NCBI GenBank assembly: GCA_930367205.1
Contig: OV884015.1
Coordinates: 107,014,509 to 107,078,508, forward strand
Length of the DNA: 64,000 nucleotides
Direction of reading: 5' to 3'
From: Acanthosoma haemorrhoidale
Lineage: Eukaryota; Arthropoda; Insecta; Hemiptera; Acanthosomatidae
Numbering within the stretch: the first letter of the stretch is position 1; each line of letters starts with the position of its first letter. Positions 37,897 through 48,662 of the stretch are shown here, in pieces. The notes beneath the pieces were generated by a model. It was not told where the DNA came from. It searched no databases and worked only from the letters and a program-made list of their open reading frames with translations. Both the position numbers and the translations under genes were made by a program.

Positions 37897-38241
37897 AATA
37901 GACTCCCAAGCTAAGAAGATTTTTCAATAGCCAAACTTTTTCGTATCGACTAATATCAACTTCTCTTAGGATGGAGGTTTGAAGATACAGTGCAGAGCCG
38001 TCCCACCGGTACAACCAAGTTAAATTTTATTAAATTCCTGGTTACGCGCAGCCCAAATTGAATGTACATATTTTTTTTTTTTGTGTTATATATCTGGAGG
38101 ACGTTTTTTTTTCTTTTCTCTTTTTAAGCGTATTTTTGTACTTAGTTTTATTTTAATATGTACATCACGTCGCTTGCCCTGAGTTTACGGGGAATGTTCG
38201 TAAACTGGTAGAGGGGAGTTATGGCTCGTGGTATAGATATT
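37897..38241. other. unassigned spacer
   Basis: T-rich runs near 38070 and 38107 and no open frame. Nothing recognisable. Confidence 0.5.
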
Positions 38242-38454
38242 TTAGGCCTAATACCATGTAGCCACATGTAAACAAAGGCTGTAAATAGAGATAAAAGCAG
38301 TTTAAACCTAGCCGTTTTTCAAATATCAGTTCCTTTTGCTCTCGTTCTCTTTTTTTTAATCGTCTAAAGCCGATTGTTAACTGGCTTTATTATGTTCTCA
38401 TCCTCTATCTACGCACAGGCTTTATTTACATAAGCCCTATGGTATTAGGCTTAA
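38242..38454. mobile_element. MITE-like element with ~43-bp imperfect inverted repeats
   Basis: The left end 'ttaggcctaataccat' (38242-38257) is the near-perfect complement of 'atggtattaggcttaa' (38439-38454). With small gaps the inverted similarity extends inward for about 43 bp ('catgtaaacaaaggctg' against the complement of 'caggctttatttacat'). The inside has no coding frame. Size (~213 bp) and structure suit a non-autonomous DNA transposon; a TTA or TTAA target duplication is possible but unclear. Confidence 0.5.
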
Positions 38455-38815
38455 CATTGTCTTCCCACTAGCCAAGACTTATATATATATATAAACTTGA
38501 AACATTCAAAAAGGTTAAATTCTCTAGAAATTTCTCTAGAAAGCTCTCGTTGTGTAAAAACTTGATGCGTACTTTCTGAACAACAAGAGACGCTATCCAG
38601 CTTCCATTGTGGCAAGAGCTCAAATCCGGTAAAATTTTGATATTTTAGTCAGTGGCACTTTGATCCCGTGAAGACAGGTGAGTGCTTTTGATTATTATAA
38701 GTGGGGCTCTCCCCCTTAACTTGACGTGCGTTGCACGGACCTTTGTAGGGTATGGCAAGCCGTAGGGACCCCCCCTTGATTAGTTAGTTGATGAATTTCA
38801 ACATCCAAAAAGAGT
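38455..38815. other. spacer and probable 5' untranslated part of the Jockey-like element
   Basis: Includes a short (TA)n near 38479. From about 38649 the sequence may be the element's 5' leader, since ORF1 starts at 38816. The element's true 5' end is not proven. Confidence 0.4.
38649..38680 (+). promoter_or_regulatory. possible internal promoter start of the Jockey-like element
   Basis: 'tcagtggcac' matches the TCAGT initiator with which many Jockey/I-type elements begin; these elements use internal, downstream promoters. A purine-rich 'gaagacaggtgag' lies 20-30 bases downstream where a downstream element would be expected. It lies ~167 bp before ORF1. Suggestive only. Confidence 0.25.
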
Positions 38816-39884
38816 ATGCCGCAAGCGTTCTCTCCCCAGGCCCCAGAGGTTAAAACCTCTAACTCCTTCACCCCCCTAAACCCGGCAGCCCAGTCCGAGG
38901 CTAGTACATCCGCCGCTCCTTCTGCCCCTAAATCGCCACCCCACCCCTTATATTAGGGCGCATTAACAGCTATGACCTCACGAGGTTATTAGCCGATTAC
39001 CACGTCAAAAACTACAAAATAGTGCAGACGCAGCAGGACACTAAGGTGTTCTGCAACAGCATACTAGACCAATAGCAAACAATTGCTGCAATCAGGGATT
39101 TGAAGATCCCATTTCACACGTTTGCCCCCCCATGGTACCAAGCCCAATAAGAAGTACTTACTTCATGGATTCGATCTCTCTCATCCGATCGAGGAGATAA
39201 AAGCCCACATTAAAAGCGTGGGTAGCTACGTCATCGATGTATATCGATTACGGCGCTCCGACCAAAATGGCGCTCGGACAGAGATCGAACCGATACTAGT
39301 GATAGGGTATTACACACTTAAGACGGAGACCTTGAAGGAGCTCCGTGCTATAAATAATGTGCTCTTTCGAGTGAGCACTTTTCACGAAAATAGAGGGATC
39401 CCGATGTGCCTGAACTGCCAGGAATACGGCCATACCAGACGGTACTGTTTCAAGCAGGCCAAGTGCGTGAGGTGCAGCGAGACTCACGACATAAAAGACT
39501 GCCCAAGAGACGCTTCAATTCCCCTCAAATGTGCCAATTGCGGGGGAAATCATGTCGCGTCGTACTGACAGTGCCCGTACAGGATAAAACTTCTAGAGAC
39601 TGCAGAGATAAAAAAGCAGGCACAGAATATTACAGCCATGCCGAGAAGGGCCACATACATGCCTGCCCCCCTTCCACCACGACAGACTGCCTCCTATGCT
39701 CAGATGGCATCCCGAAGTTCTCCCAGAGCCCCTACCTCAACCTACTAACAGTAATAATGATGCCTTGATGGGTATCTTGGGCAGTATGATGAACATGTTG
39801 AGCAGCATGACCGCTGCTATAAATAAACTCACCGAGGTGGTAACGCAGATGATGTCAGAATTCAAAAATCAAACATCTAAATGA
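38816..39884 (+). pseudogene. Jockey-like ORF1 (gag/RNA-binding), copy 2
   Basis: Starts at ATG 38816 with a Ser/Pro/Ala-rich N-terminus and meets a TAG at 38954-38956. It continues in a second frame ('SYDLTRLLADYHVKNYK', with another TAG near 39075) and returns to the first frame at 39122. The conserved Jockey gag core follows: 'KYLLHGFDLSHPIEEIKAHI', then 'CLNCQEYGHTRRYC', 'CVRCSETHDIKDC' and 'CANCGGNH' (three CCHC zinc knuckles). A TGA at 39566-39568 interrupts it just after the third knuckle. A frame change near 39740 leads to the C-terminal Met-rich segment and a stop at 39882-39884. It would package element RNA if intact. Confidence 0.82.
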
Positions 39885-42488
39885 TGAAGCACGTAATTTT
39901 AAATTACAACGTCTGCGGCCTTCGGCCCAAACAAGCCGACGTAGGAGTAATTCTACGGTGCCATTCGCCAGACGTTGTCGTCCTTACAGATACCTGGTTA
40001 AAGAAAATACACTTCTGCCGCTTCCCGGGTTATACTGCTTACCACCAAGACACTGAAACTATCTCTGGAGGAGTAGCGGTGTTAGTTAAAAACGGAATAC
40101 CCTGTAGGAGACTGCCCCCACCCGTCAGCCTAGGCCCCGACCAATACATAGTTACGCTCCAGCTACGGCTCACGAACAACATCATCGTGTCAGGAGTCTA
40201 CAGAAGACCGAGAGCCGTCTGTGACCCGTATAAGCTCCTGCTCACTACGATAGCTCATGACCGAAGGCACGTCATCGTGGGTAACCTAAATGCGAACCAC
40301 AGCTGGTGGAGCAGTACTATGGCAAACGCTCTAGGCCGTTACATCACTAAAACTCCATTTACGGTCATCCACCCAGGATTGCTGACCTTCCGTCATTTCG
40401 CTAACCCAGACAGACATCCACGCCTGACCTGCTCCTGACACAACAGCCAAACCGGGTCACCGGATGCTCCGACTTAGATTTCACCACCTCCGACCATCGG
40501 CCTGTTCTCTATGAACTAGAAGGCAACATGCCAGAGCCACCTGCTTCTAGGTACAGGTACGATGAGGCCAAATGGGACCTCTACAAGCATCTCATTAAGA
40601 CCGAGTTGCCCACAATCACGCCCCTAAGACACATTTGGGACATGGATACGCTATCTATCAGCTACAGGACGTCATCGATCGAGCTGCCGATGCATCGATC
40701 CCGAAATTTTCTACGAAGCCCCCTTCTCTGAGAAAACCTCCGGATCACATCCTACAACTGATTAGACAGCGTAATAACATCAAGAACAGGTGGTTTAGGA
40801 CCAAAAACAGGGACTTAAAACCGGTTTTAAATGCTCTCACAAACCAAGTCCCTGATGGCCCAGTGGAAAAATTCGATTTGGGAAGATCGCCTCACCAGTC
40901 TCCACGGTGACCACAAGCAATTGTGGAAGCTTGTGAAGACCTGCAGGTCCAAAAAGAACGGTGTAAGGCTGACCGTGAACGGGCAGTTCATTCCCACCAC
41001 CAAACAAGCGGACATCTTGGCGGCCCATTATGAGGAAGTCAGTCGTGGCCAGGGACAGCCAATAGGAGCCCTCGACCCCCTCTCCCTCTCCCTCCCCACC
41101 ACTACCGAAACCTACACCTCACACCGGCAATGCGCTGCATTCATTCGAAGAACGACCAGCAAGAAGGCCCCAGGTCAGGATTCCATCCAGAACATCCTAC
41201 TCAAGCAGCTGCCGAGGAAAGGAATCTCATTCATAACGAATGTGTTGAACTTCTGCTTCAGGCTGCACTATTTCCCCCAGAACCTGAAGCACGCTGTAGT
41301 GGTCCCCCTCCTGAAACCAGCGAAAAGTGGTTATGAGCCATCTCGTTACCGCCCCATCAGTCTGCTGACTTAACTCTCGAAGCTGTTCGAGAGAATCATC
41401 CACGTACATCTCTCCAGGCACAGCGAGTCACAAGAAGTCATCCCACCAGAGCAGACGTCGCATCGAACGTCCGGAGCAACAGAGCTACCTACCGCTATGA
41501 TTTCTCTGGACTGTTCGAAAGCTTTCGACTCTGTGGACCACTACATCCTACTCCAACGTCTGAGGGAATACGAATTCTCGGATCAGCTGCAGAACCTGAT
41601 AAGATCCTACCTTACAGGCAGAACTTTTTCGGTTCGTATAGGCACTACGTCTACGACCCGAAGAAACTACACTGCCGGTGTCCCCCAAGGATCGGTGCTA
41701 GGCCCCCTGCTGTTCAACATTTACACCGCCCACATCGTAGGAGCCTCGTACCCTAACTGCGAGGTATCCGCGTATGCAGACGATATAAGTGTTTACAGCA
41801 CTAGCATCAATCCCACCAGAGCCCTGGAATTCGCTGAGAGCGCTAGTCAACGGATCGCCAAGAAACTCGATGCCGTCCACATTCAAGTCAACCCGGCCAA
41901 GACGCAAGGAATTATATTCAGATACAAATCCGAAAAAAGAAGCTCCCGAAATCCTTCGTCTTAGACGGCAAAGAGTGCCCTGTAAGCAACAAGCTGTGCT
42001 ACCTCGGGATTACCCTCGGTAGGCACTTGCCGTTCACAACGCATCTCGGCAAGAAATTAAAGAGTGTTAGGAAGAAATTCTTCAGCCTCGGACACCTACT
42101 TCACAGCCCGGCTTTATCGGTACGCCTCAAGCTGCTGATATACCAGAGCGTCCTAAGACCTGCTTTGATGTATGAGACCCCTCTCTTCAAGTATCTGACT
42201 CCTAACACTCTCCAAACGCTCCTGCAATTTCAGAACTGAGTTCTCCGCACCTCCCTCAAACATAACCCGTTCGACCGAATGAAGGCAGACGAGATGCATA
42301 AAAAATTTGAAGTGCTCACCATCCAAGATTTTATCAAGAGAAGGAACATCAAATTTTTTGACTCACTCAGACATAGCCACAACCCACTATTCTCCGACCT
42401 TCAACCACCACCAATGCCCGTCAGATGGAAGCACTGCTGGACCGCCGAAGCCTGGAGGATGATTGACGTCATTGAACCCGATGACTGA
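39881..42488 (+). pseudogene. Jockey-like ORF2 (endonuclease-reverse transcriptase), copy 2
   Basis: The ATG at 39881 overlaps the ORF1 TGA. The N-terminal endonuclease shows 'LNYNVCGLRPKQAD', 'VVVLTDTWLKK', 'GGVAVLVKNG' and 'VIVGNLNANHSWW' (Asp of the usual GDLNA changed to Asn), and after a frame change near 40430 'TTSDHRPVLYEL' with the S-D-H motif. RT motifs follow from 40831: 'DSIQNILLKQLP', 'YRPISLL', 'MISLDCSKAFDSVDHYI', 'GVPQGSVLGPLLFNIY' and 'AYADDISVYS' (the catalytic YADD). A TAA at 41371-41373, a frame change in an A-run at ~41935, and a TGA at 42237-42239 break the frame. The last part includes 'LCYLGITLGRHLPF' and ends with TGA at 42486-42488. Confidence 0.88.
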
Positions 42489-42848
42489 ACGAACTACATC
42501 GAGGCCGATCTCCCGGCCGACTCAACCGAAGCCACAATGACCCCATCTACCTGTGTAAGCAGGGTCGACCTTCCGGCCGAGAGGCTGACTCATTTCAGGC
42601 CCCTGCCGGGGCGGGCCAGGCTTTGCCTGGCCTACAACAATCTATTGCCTAGGTGCCCCTAGGCTCAACCCTTAGTGGACTCTCACTACCTTCCTGATTC
42701 CATCCGCCTTTTTAGGCATTCCACACCCTATATCCTTCTCATACATCCTTCAAATGGGGGACTCCCCTTAGTGAAAGGCACTCATTAGCCCAAAATAATT
42801 TTTCTTTATTTTTCCCACATCCTATGTTTATAAGTTTAAAAGCTAAGG
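42489..42848 (+). other. 3' untranslated region of the Jockey-like element
   Basis: Follows the ORF2 stop and ends in the poly(A). The first half is GC-rich with an inverted pair around 'ccgggg/gccaggctttgcctggc' near 42606-42632, which could form a stem-loop. The second half is pyrimidine-rich and AT-rich. Confidence 0.6.
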
Positions 42849-42873
42849 AAAAAAACAAAAAAAAAAAAAAAAA
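42849..42873 (+). terminator. poly(A) tail of the Jockey-like element
   Basis: An A-rich run (six A, a C, then about 17 A) after the GC-rich 3' untranslated part marks the 3' end of the retrotransposon. No target-site duplication was identified because the 5' end is not fixed. Confidence 0.7.
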
Positions 42874-43161
42874 TACTTAATTGTTGTTTCAAATGATGTT
42901 TCCATGATTTCACACTTTTTTTTCATAATTTATGTCTAAAATACACTAGCTAATGAAAACAAAAATGAATTACTAAATACTGTTTTGTCAATATGGATCT
43001 ATAAAAATAAAAGGAAAACACGTATCGAAAAATCATAAGCCAAAAGAAGATTGACCAAATAACCGTAAGTATTGCTAATAGAGTAAGTATTAACATTTTC
43101 TTTAACTTGTTTTCGGTAGTACTAGTAATTCCTATGGCCGCAAGTAGTATATAGGAAGTAC
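42874..43161. other. unassigned spacer before the 134-bp satellite
   Basis: AT-rich, with no reading frame. The last few dozen bases may be decayed satellite. Confidence 0.45.
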
Positions 43162-46100
43162 GATTTACAAGGAGCTATAAGTATACATAGCTCGTTCTCC
43201 AAAAATTCTTCCTCTTAGGACTGTATTTCCAATTCACTAATTAATTTATAATGTTACAGTTGTTAACTAGTCCCCTGCCACTTTTTAACATGAAGATTTA
43301 CGAGGATCAGTATTGGTATAGAATGCTCGTTAGCAAAAATACTTTCTCATAGGACGTTATTTCCAATTCACTAATTAATTTTTAATGTTACAGTTGTTAA
43401 CTAGTCCCCTGCCACTTTTTAACATAAAGATTTGCGAGGATCAGTATTGGTATAGAAAGCTCGTTTGCAAAAATACTTTCTCATAGGACGTTATTTCCAA
43501 TTCACTAATTAATTTTTAATGTTACAGTTGTTAACTAGTCCCCTGCCACTTTTTAACATAAAGATTTACGAGGATCAGTATTGGTATAGAAAGCTCGTTT
43601 GCAAAAATACTTTCTCATAGGACATAATTTCCAATTCACTAATTAATTTTTAATGTTACAGTTGTAAACTAGTCCCCTGCCACTTTTTAACATAAAGATT
43701 TACGAGGATCAGTATTGGTATAGAAAGCTCGTTTGCAAAAATACTTTCTCATAGGACGTTATTTCCAATTCACTAATTAATTTTTAATGTTACAGTTGTT
43801 AACTAGTCCCCTGCCACTTTTTAACATAAAGATTTACGAGGATCAGTATTGGTATAGAAAGCTCGTTTGCAAAAATACTTTCTCATAGGACGTTATTTCC
43901 AATTCACTAATTAATTTTTAATGTTACAGTTGTTAACTAGTCCCCTGCCACTTTTTAACATAAAGATTTACGAGGATCAGTATTAGTATAGAAAGCTCGT
44001 TTGCAAAAATACTTTCTCAAAGGACATAATTTCCAATTCACTAATTAATTTTTAATGTTACAGTTGTTAACTAGTCCCCTGCCACTTTTTAACATAAAGA
44101 TTTACGAGGATCAGTATTGGTATAGAAAGCTCGTTAGCAAAAATACTTTCTCATAGGACGTTATTTCCAATTCACTAATTAATTTTTAATGTTACAGTTG
44201 TTAACTAGTCCCCTGCCACTTTTTAACATAAAGATTTACGAGGATCAGTATCAGTATAGAAAGCTCGTTTGCAAAAATACTTTCTCAAAGGACATAATTT
44301 CCAATTCACTAATTAATTTTTAATGTTACAGTTGTTAACTAGTCCCCTGCCACTTTTTAACATAAAGATTTACGAGGATCAGTATTGGTATAGAAAGCTC
44401 GTTTGCAAAAATACTTTCTAATAGGACGTTATTTCCAATTTACTAATTAATTTATAATGTTACAGTTGTTAACTAGTCCTCTGCCACTTTTTAACATAAA
44501 GATTTACGAGGATCAGTATTGGTATAGAAAGCTCGTTTGCAAAAATACTTTCTAATAGGACGTTATTTCCAATTCACTAATTAATTTTACATGTTACAGT
44601 TGGTAACTAGTCCCCTGCCACTTTTTAACACGATGATTTACGAGGATCAGTATTGGTATAGAAAGCTCGTTTGCAAAAATACTTTCTCATGGGACGTTAT
44701 TTCCAATTCACTAATTAATTTTACATGTTACAGTTGGTAACTAGTCCCCTGCCACTTTTTAACACGATGATTTACGAGGATCAGTATTGGTATAGAAAGC
44801 TCGTTTGCAAAAATACTTTCTCATGGGACGTTATTTCCAATTCACTAATTAATTTTACATGTTACAGTTGGTAACTAGTCCCCTGCCACTTTTTAACATG
44901 AAGATTTACGAGGATCAGTATCGGTATAGAAAGCTCGTTTGCAAAAATACTTCCTCATAGGACTTTATTTTTAATTTACTAATTACTTTATAATGTTACA
45001 GTTGTTAACTAGTCCGCTGCCACTTTTTAACATGATGATTTACGAGGATCAGTATTGGTATAGAAAGCTCGTTTGCAAAAATACTTTCTCAGAGGACGTT
45101 ATTTCCAATTCACTAATTAATTTATAATGTTACAGTTGTTAACTAGTCCCATGCTACTTTTTATCATGAAGATTTACGAGGATCAGTATTGGTATAGAAA
45201 GCTCGTTTGCAAAAATACTTCCTCATAGGACTTTATTTTTAATTCACTGATTAATTTTTCATGTTACAGTTTGTAACTAGTCCCCTGCCACTTTTTAACA
45301 TGATGATTTACGAGGATCAGTATCGGTATAGAAAGCTCGTTTGCAAAAATACTTTCTCAGAGGACGTTATTTCCAATTCACTAATTAATTTATAATGTTA
45401 CAGTTGGTAACTAGTCCCCTGCTACTTTTTAACATGATGATTTACGAGGATCAGTATTGGTATAGAAAGCTCGTTTGCAAAAATACTTTCTCAGAGGACG
45501 TTATTTCCAATTCACTAATTAATTTATAATGTTACAGTTGTAAACTAGTCCCCTGCCACTTTTTAACATGATGATTTACGAGGATCAGTATCGGTATAGA
45601 AAGCTCGTTTGCAAAAATACTTTCTCAGAGGACGTTATTTCCAATTCACTAATTAATTTATAATGTTACAGTTGGTAACTAGTCCCCTGCTACTTTTTAA
45701 CATGATGATTTACGAGGATCAGTATTGGTATAGAAAGCTCGTTTGCAAAAATACTTTCTCAGAGGACGTTATTTCCAATTCACTAATTAATTTATAATGT
45801 TACAGTTGGTAACTAGTCCCCTGCTACTTTTTAACATGAAGATTTACGAGGATCAGTATTGGTATAGAAAGCTCGTTTGCAAAAATACTTCCTCATAGGA
45901 CTTTATTTTTAATTCACTGATTAATTTTTCATGTTACAGTTTGTAACTAGTCCCCTGCCACTTTTTAACATGATGATTTACGAGGATCAGTATTGGTATA
46001 GAAAGCTCGTTTGCAAAAATACTTTCTCAGAGGACGTTATTTCCAATTCACTAATTAATTTATAATGTTACAGTTGGTAACTAGTCCCCTGCTACTTTTT

Positions 46101-48344
46101 ATCATGAAGATTTACGAGGATCAGTATTAGTATAGAAAGCTCGTTTGCAAAAATACTTCCTCATAGGACTTTATTTTTAATTCACTAATTACTTTATAAT
46201 GTTACAGTTGTTAACTAGTCCGCTGCCACTTTTTAACATGATGATTTACGAGGATCAGTATTGGTATAGACAGCTCGTTTGCAAAAATACTTTCTCAGAG
46301 GACGTTATTTCCAATTCACTAATTAATTTATAATGTTACAGTTGTTAACTAGTCCCATGCTACTTTTTAACATGAAGATATATGAGGATCAGTATTAGTA
46401 TAGAAAGCTCGTTTGCAAAAATACTTTCTCATAGGACGTTATTTCCAATTCACTAATTAATTTATAATGTTACAGTTGTTAACTAGTCCCCTGCCACTTT
46501 TGAACATGAAGATTTACGAGGATCAGTATTGGTATAGAAAGCTTGTTTGCAAAAATACTTTCTCATAGGACTTTATTTTTAATTCACTAATTAATTTTTA
46601 ATGTTACAGTTGTTAACTAGTCCCCTGCTACTTTTTAACATGAAGATTTACGAGGATCAGTATTGGTATAGAAAGCTCGTTTGCAAAAATACTTTCTCAT
46701 AGGACGTTATTTCCAATTCACTAATTAATTTATAATGTTACGGTTGTTAACTAGTCCCCTGCCACTTTTTAACATGAAGATTTATGAGGATCAGTATTGG
46801 TATAGAAAGCTCGTTTGCAAAAATACTTTCTCATAGGACGTTATTTCCAATTCACTAATTAATTTATAATGTTACAGTTGTTAACTAGTCCCCTGCCACT
46901 TTTTAACATGAAGATTTACGAGGATCAGTATTGGTATAGAAAGCTTGTTTGCAAAAATACTTTCTCATAGGACTTTATTTTTAATTCACTAATTAATTTT
47001 TAATGTTACAGTTGTTAACTAGTCCCCTGCTACTTTTTAACATGAAGATTTACGAGGATCAGTATCGGTATAGAAAGCTCGTTTGCAAAAATACTTTCTC
47101 ATAGGACGTTATTTCCAAATCACTAATTAATTAATAATGTTACGGTTGTTAACTAGTCCCCTGCAACTTTTTAACATGAAGATTTACGAGGATCAGTATC
47201 GGTATAGAAAGCTCGTTTGCAAAAATACTTTCTCATAGGACGTTATTTCCAATTCACTAATTAATTTATAATGTTACGGTTGTTAACTAGTCCCCTGCCA
47301 CTTTTTAACATGAAGATTTACGAGGATCAGTATCGGTATAGAAAGCTCGTTTGCAAAAATACTTTCTCAGAGGACGTTATTTCCAATTCACTAATTAATT
47401 TATAATGTTACGGTTGTTAACTAGTCCCCTGCCACTTTTTAACATGAAGATTTACGAGGATCAGTATCGGTATAGAAAGCTCGTTTGCAAAAATACTTTC
47501 TCAGAGGACGTTATTTCCAATTCACTAATTAATTTATAATGTTACGGTTGTTAACTAGTCCCCTGCCACTTTTTAACATGAAGATTTACGAGGATCAGTA
47601 TCGGTATAGAAAGCTCGTTTGCAAAAATACTTTCTCAGAGGACGTTATTTCCAATTCACTAATTAAATTATAATGTTACAGTTGTTAACTAGTCCCCTGC
47701 CACTTTTGAACATGAAGATTTACGAGGATCAGTATCGGTATAGAAAGCTCGTTTGCAAAAATACTTTCTCATAGGACGTTATTTCCAATTCACTAATTAA
47801 TTTATAATGTTTTGGTTGTTAACTAGTCCCCTGCCACTTTTTAACATGAAGATTTACGAGGATCAGTATCGGTACAGAAAGCTCGTTTGCAAAAATACTT
47901 TTTCATGGGACGTTATTTCCAATTCACTAATTAATTTATAATGTTACAGTTGTTAACAAGTCCCCTGCCACTTTTTAACATGAAGATTTACGAGGATCAG
48001 TATCGGTATAGAAAGCTCGTTTGCAAAAATACTTTCTCAGAGGACGTTATTTCTAATTCACTAATTAATTTATAATGTTACAGTTGTTAACTAGTCCCCT
48101 GCTACTTTTTAACATGAAGATTTACGAGGATCAGTATTGGTATAGGAAGCTCGTTTGCAAAAATACTTCCTCATAGGACTTTATTTTTAATTCACTGATT
48201 AATTTTTCATGTTACAGTTGGTAACTAGTCCCCTGCCACTTTTTAACATGATGATTTACGAGGATCAGTATTAGTATAGAAAGCTCGTTTGCAAAAATAC
48301 TTCCTCATAGGACTTTATTTTTAATTCACTAATTACTTTATAAT
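43162..48344. repeat. 134-bp satellite array, block 1
   Basis: About 38-39 tandem units; 'ctagtcccctgccac' recurs every 134 bp (for example 43401 and 43535). The first unit (from 'gatttacaaggagctataag') is diverged, as expected at an array edge. Variants run in local clusters: 'aacataaag' units to ~44500, 'acatgatg' and 'acacgatg' units at ~44630-46300, and 'acatgaag' units to the right. The period is not a multiple of 3, so no frame persists. Unrelated by eye to the 546-bp satellite. The block ends where a Copia LTR begins. Confidence 0.97.
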
Positions 48345-48515
48345 TGTTGGATATTAATTATTATTAATATGTTTATCGTTTCTTGGCAACACTGTCAAGT
48401 TGCCGCCATATGTTTTTTCTGTGTAACCTTCCAGATTGTATTTTGTTTATTGCTCAATACAGTTAGTTGTTTAAATTGGCCTTTTTAGTTTTGTTAAATA
48501 ACCCGATTTTCAACA
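48345..48515 (+). repeat. 5' LTR of Copia, copy 1
   Basis: A 171-bp sequence beginning TGTTGG and ending CAACA, the TG...CA form with short inverted ends (TGTTG/CAACA). A small palindrome ('atattaat'/'attaatat') lies at 48351-48370. The junction with the satellite is sharp at 'actttataat'. No second LTR exists in this copy. Confidence 0.85.
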
Positions 48516-48530
48516 GGTTATGGGCCCAGG
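48516..48530 (+). other. primer-binding site, Copia copy 1
   Basis: 'ggttatgggcccagg' follows the LTR end directly. It resembles the site used by many arthropod Copia elements, which prime reverse transcription with an initiator-Met tRNA half molecule. Confidence 0.7.
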
Positions 48531-48662
48531 CCGTTTCTAACTGTATTTGTGGACATTAGCCGTCGTGTCAAGTTTGTGAACCGTGTCGGTGTGATCGCGT
48601 TTTTTTTTCGGACTTCTTGCTTGTTATTTTATTCGAGGTCTTTTCGCCTGTTACCTTTCGAG

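Larger units (their letters stand above)
38816..42873 (+). mobile_element. Jockey-like non-LTR element, copy 2 (near full length)
   Basis: Contains ORF1 (gag with zinc knuckles), ORF2 (endonuclease and reverse transcriptase), a ~360-bp 3' untranslated part and a poly(A) tail, without LTRs. ORF1 and ORF2 overlap by ATGA. Several stops and frame changes disable both ORFs. It shares long near-identical blocks, including some lesions, with the copy at 32997-35187. The GC-richer base composition contrasts with the AT-rich surroundings. The 5' limit may reach back to ~38649. Confidence 0.88.

Noticed and set aside
48549..48662. Upstream extension of the Copia frame to a GTG at 48549
   Set aside because: Eukaryotic elements normally start at ATG; the first in-frame ATG is at 48663 and the extension has no Gag-like sequence.
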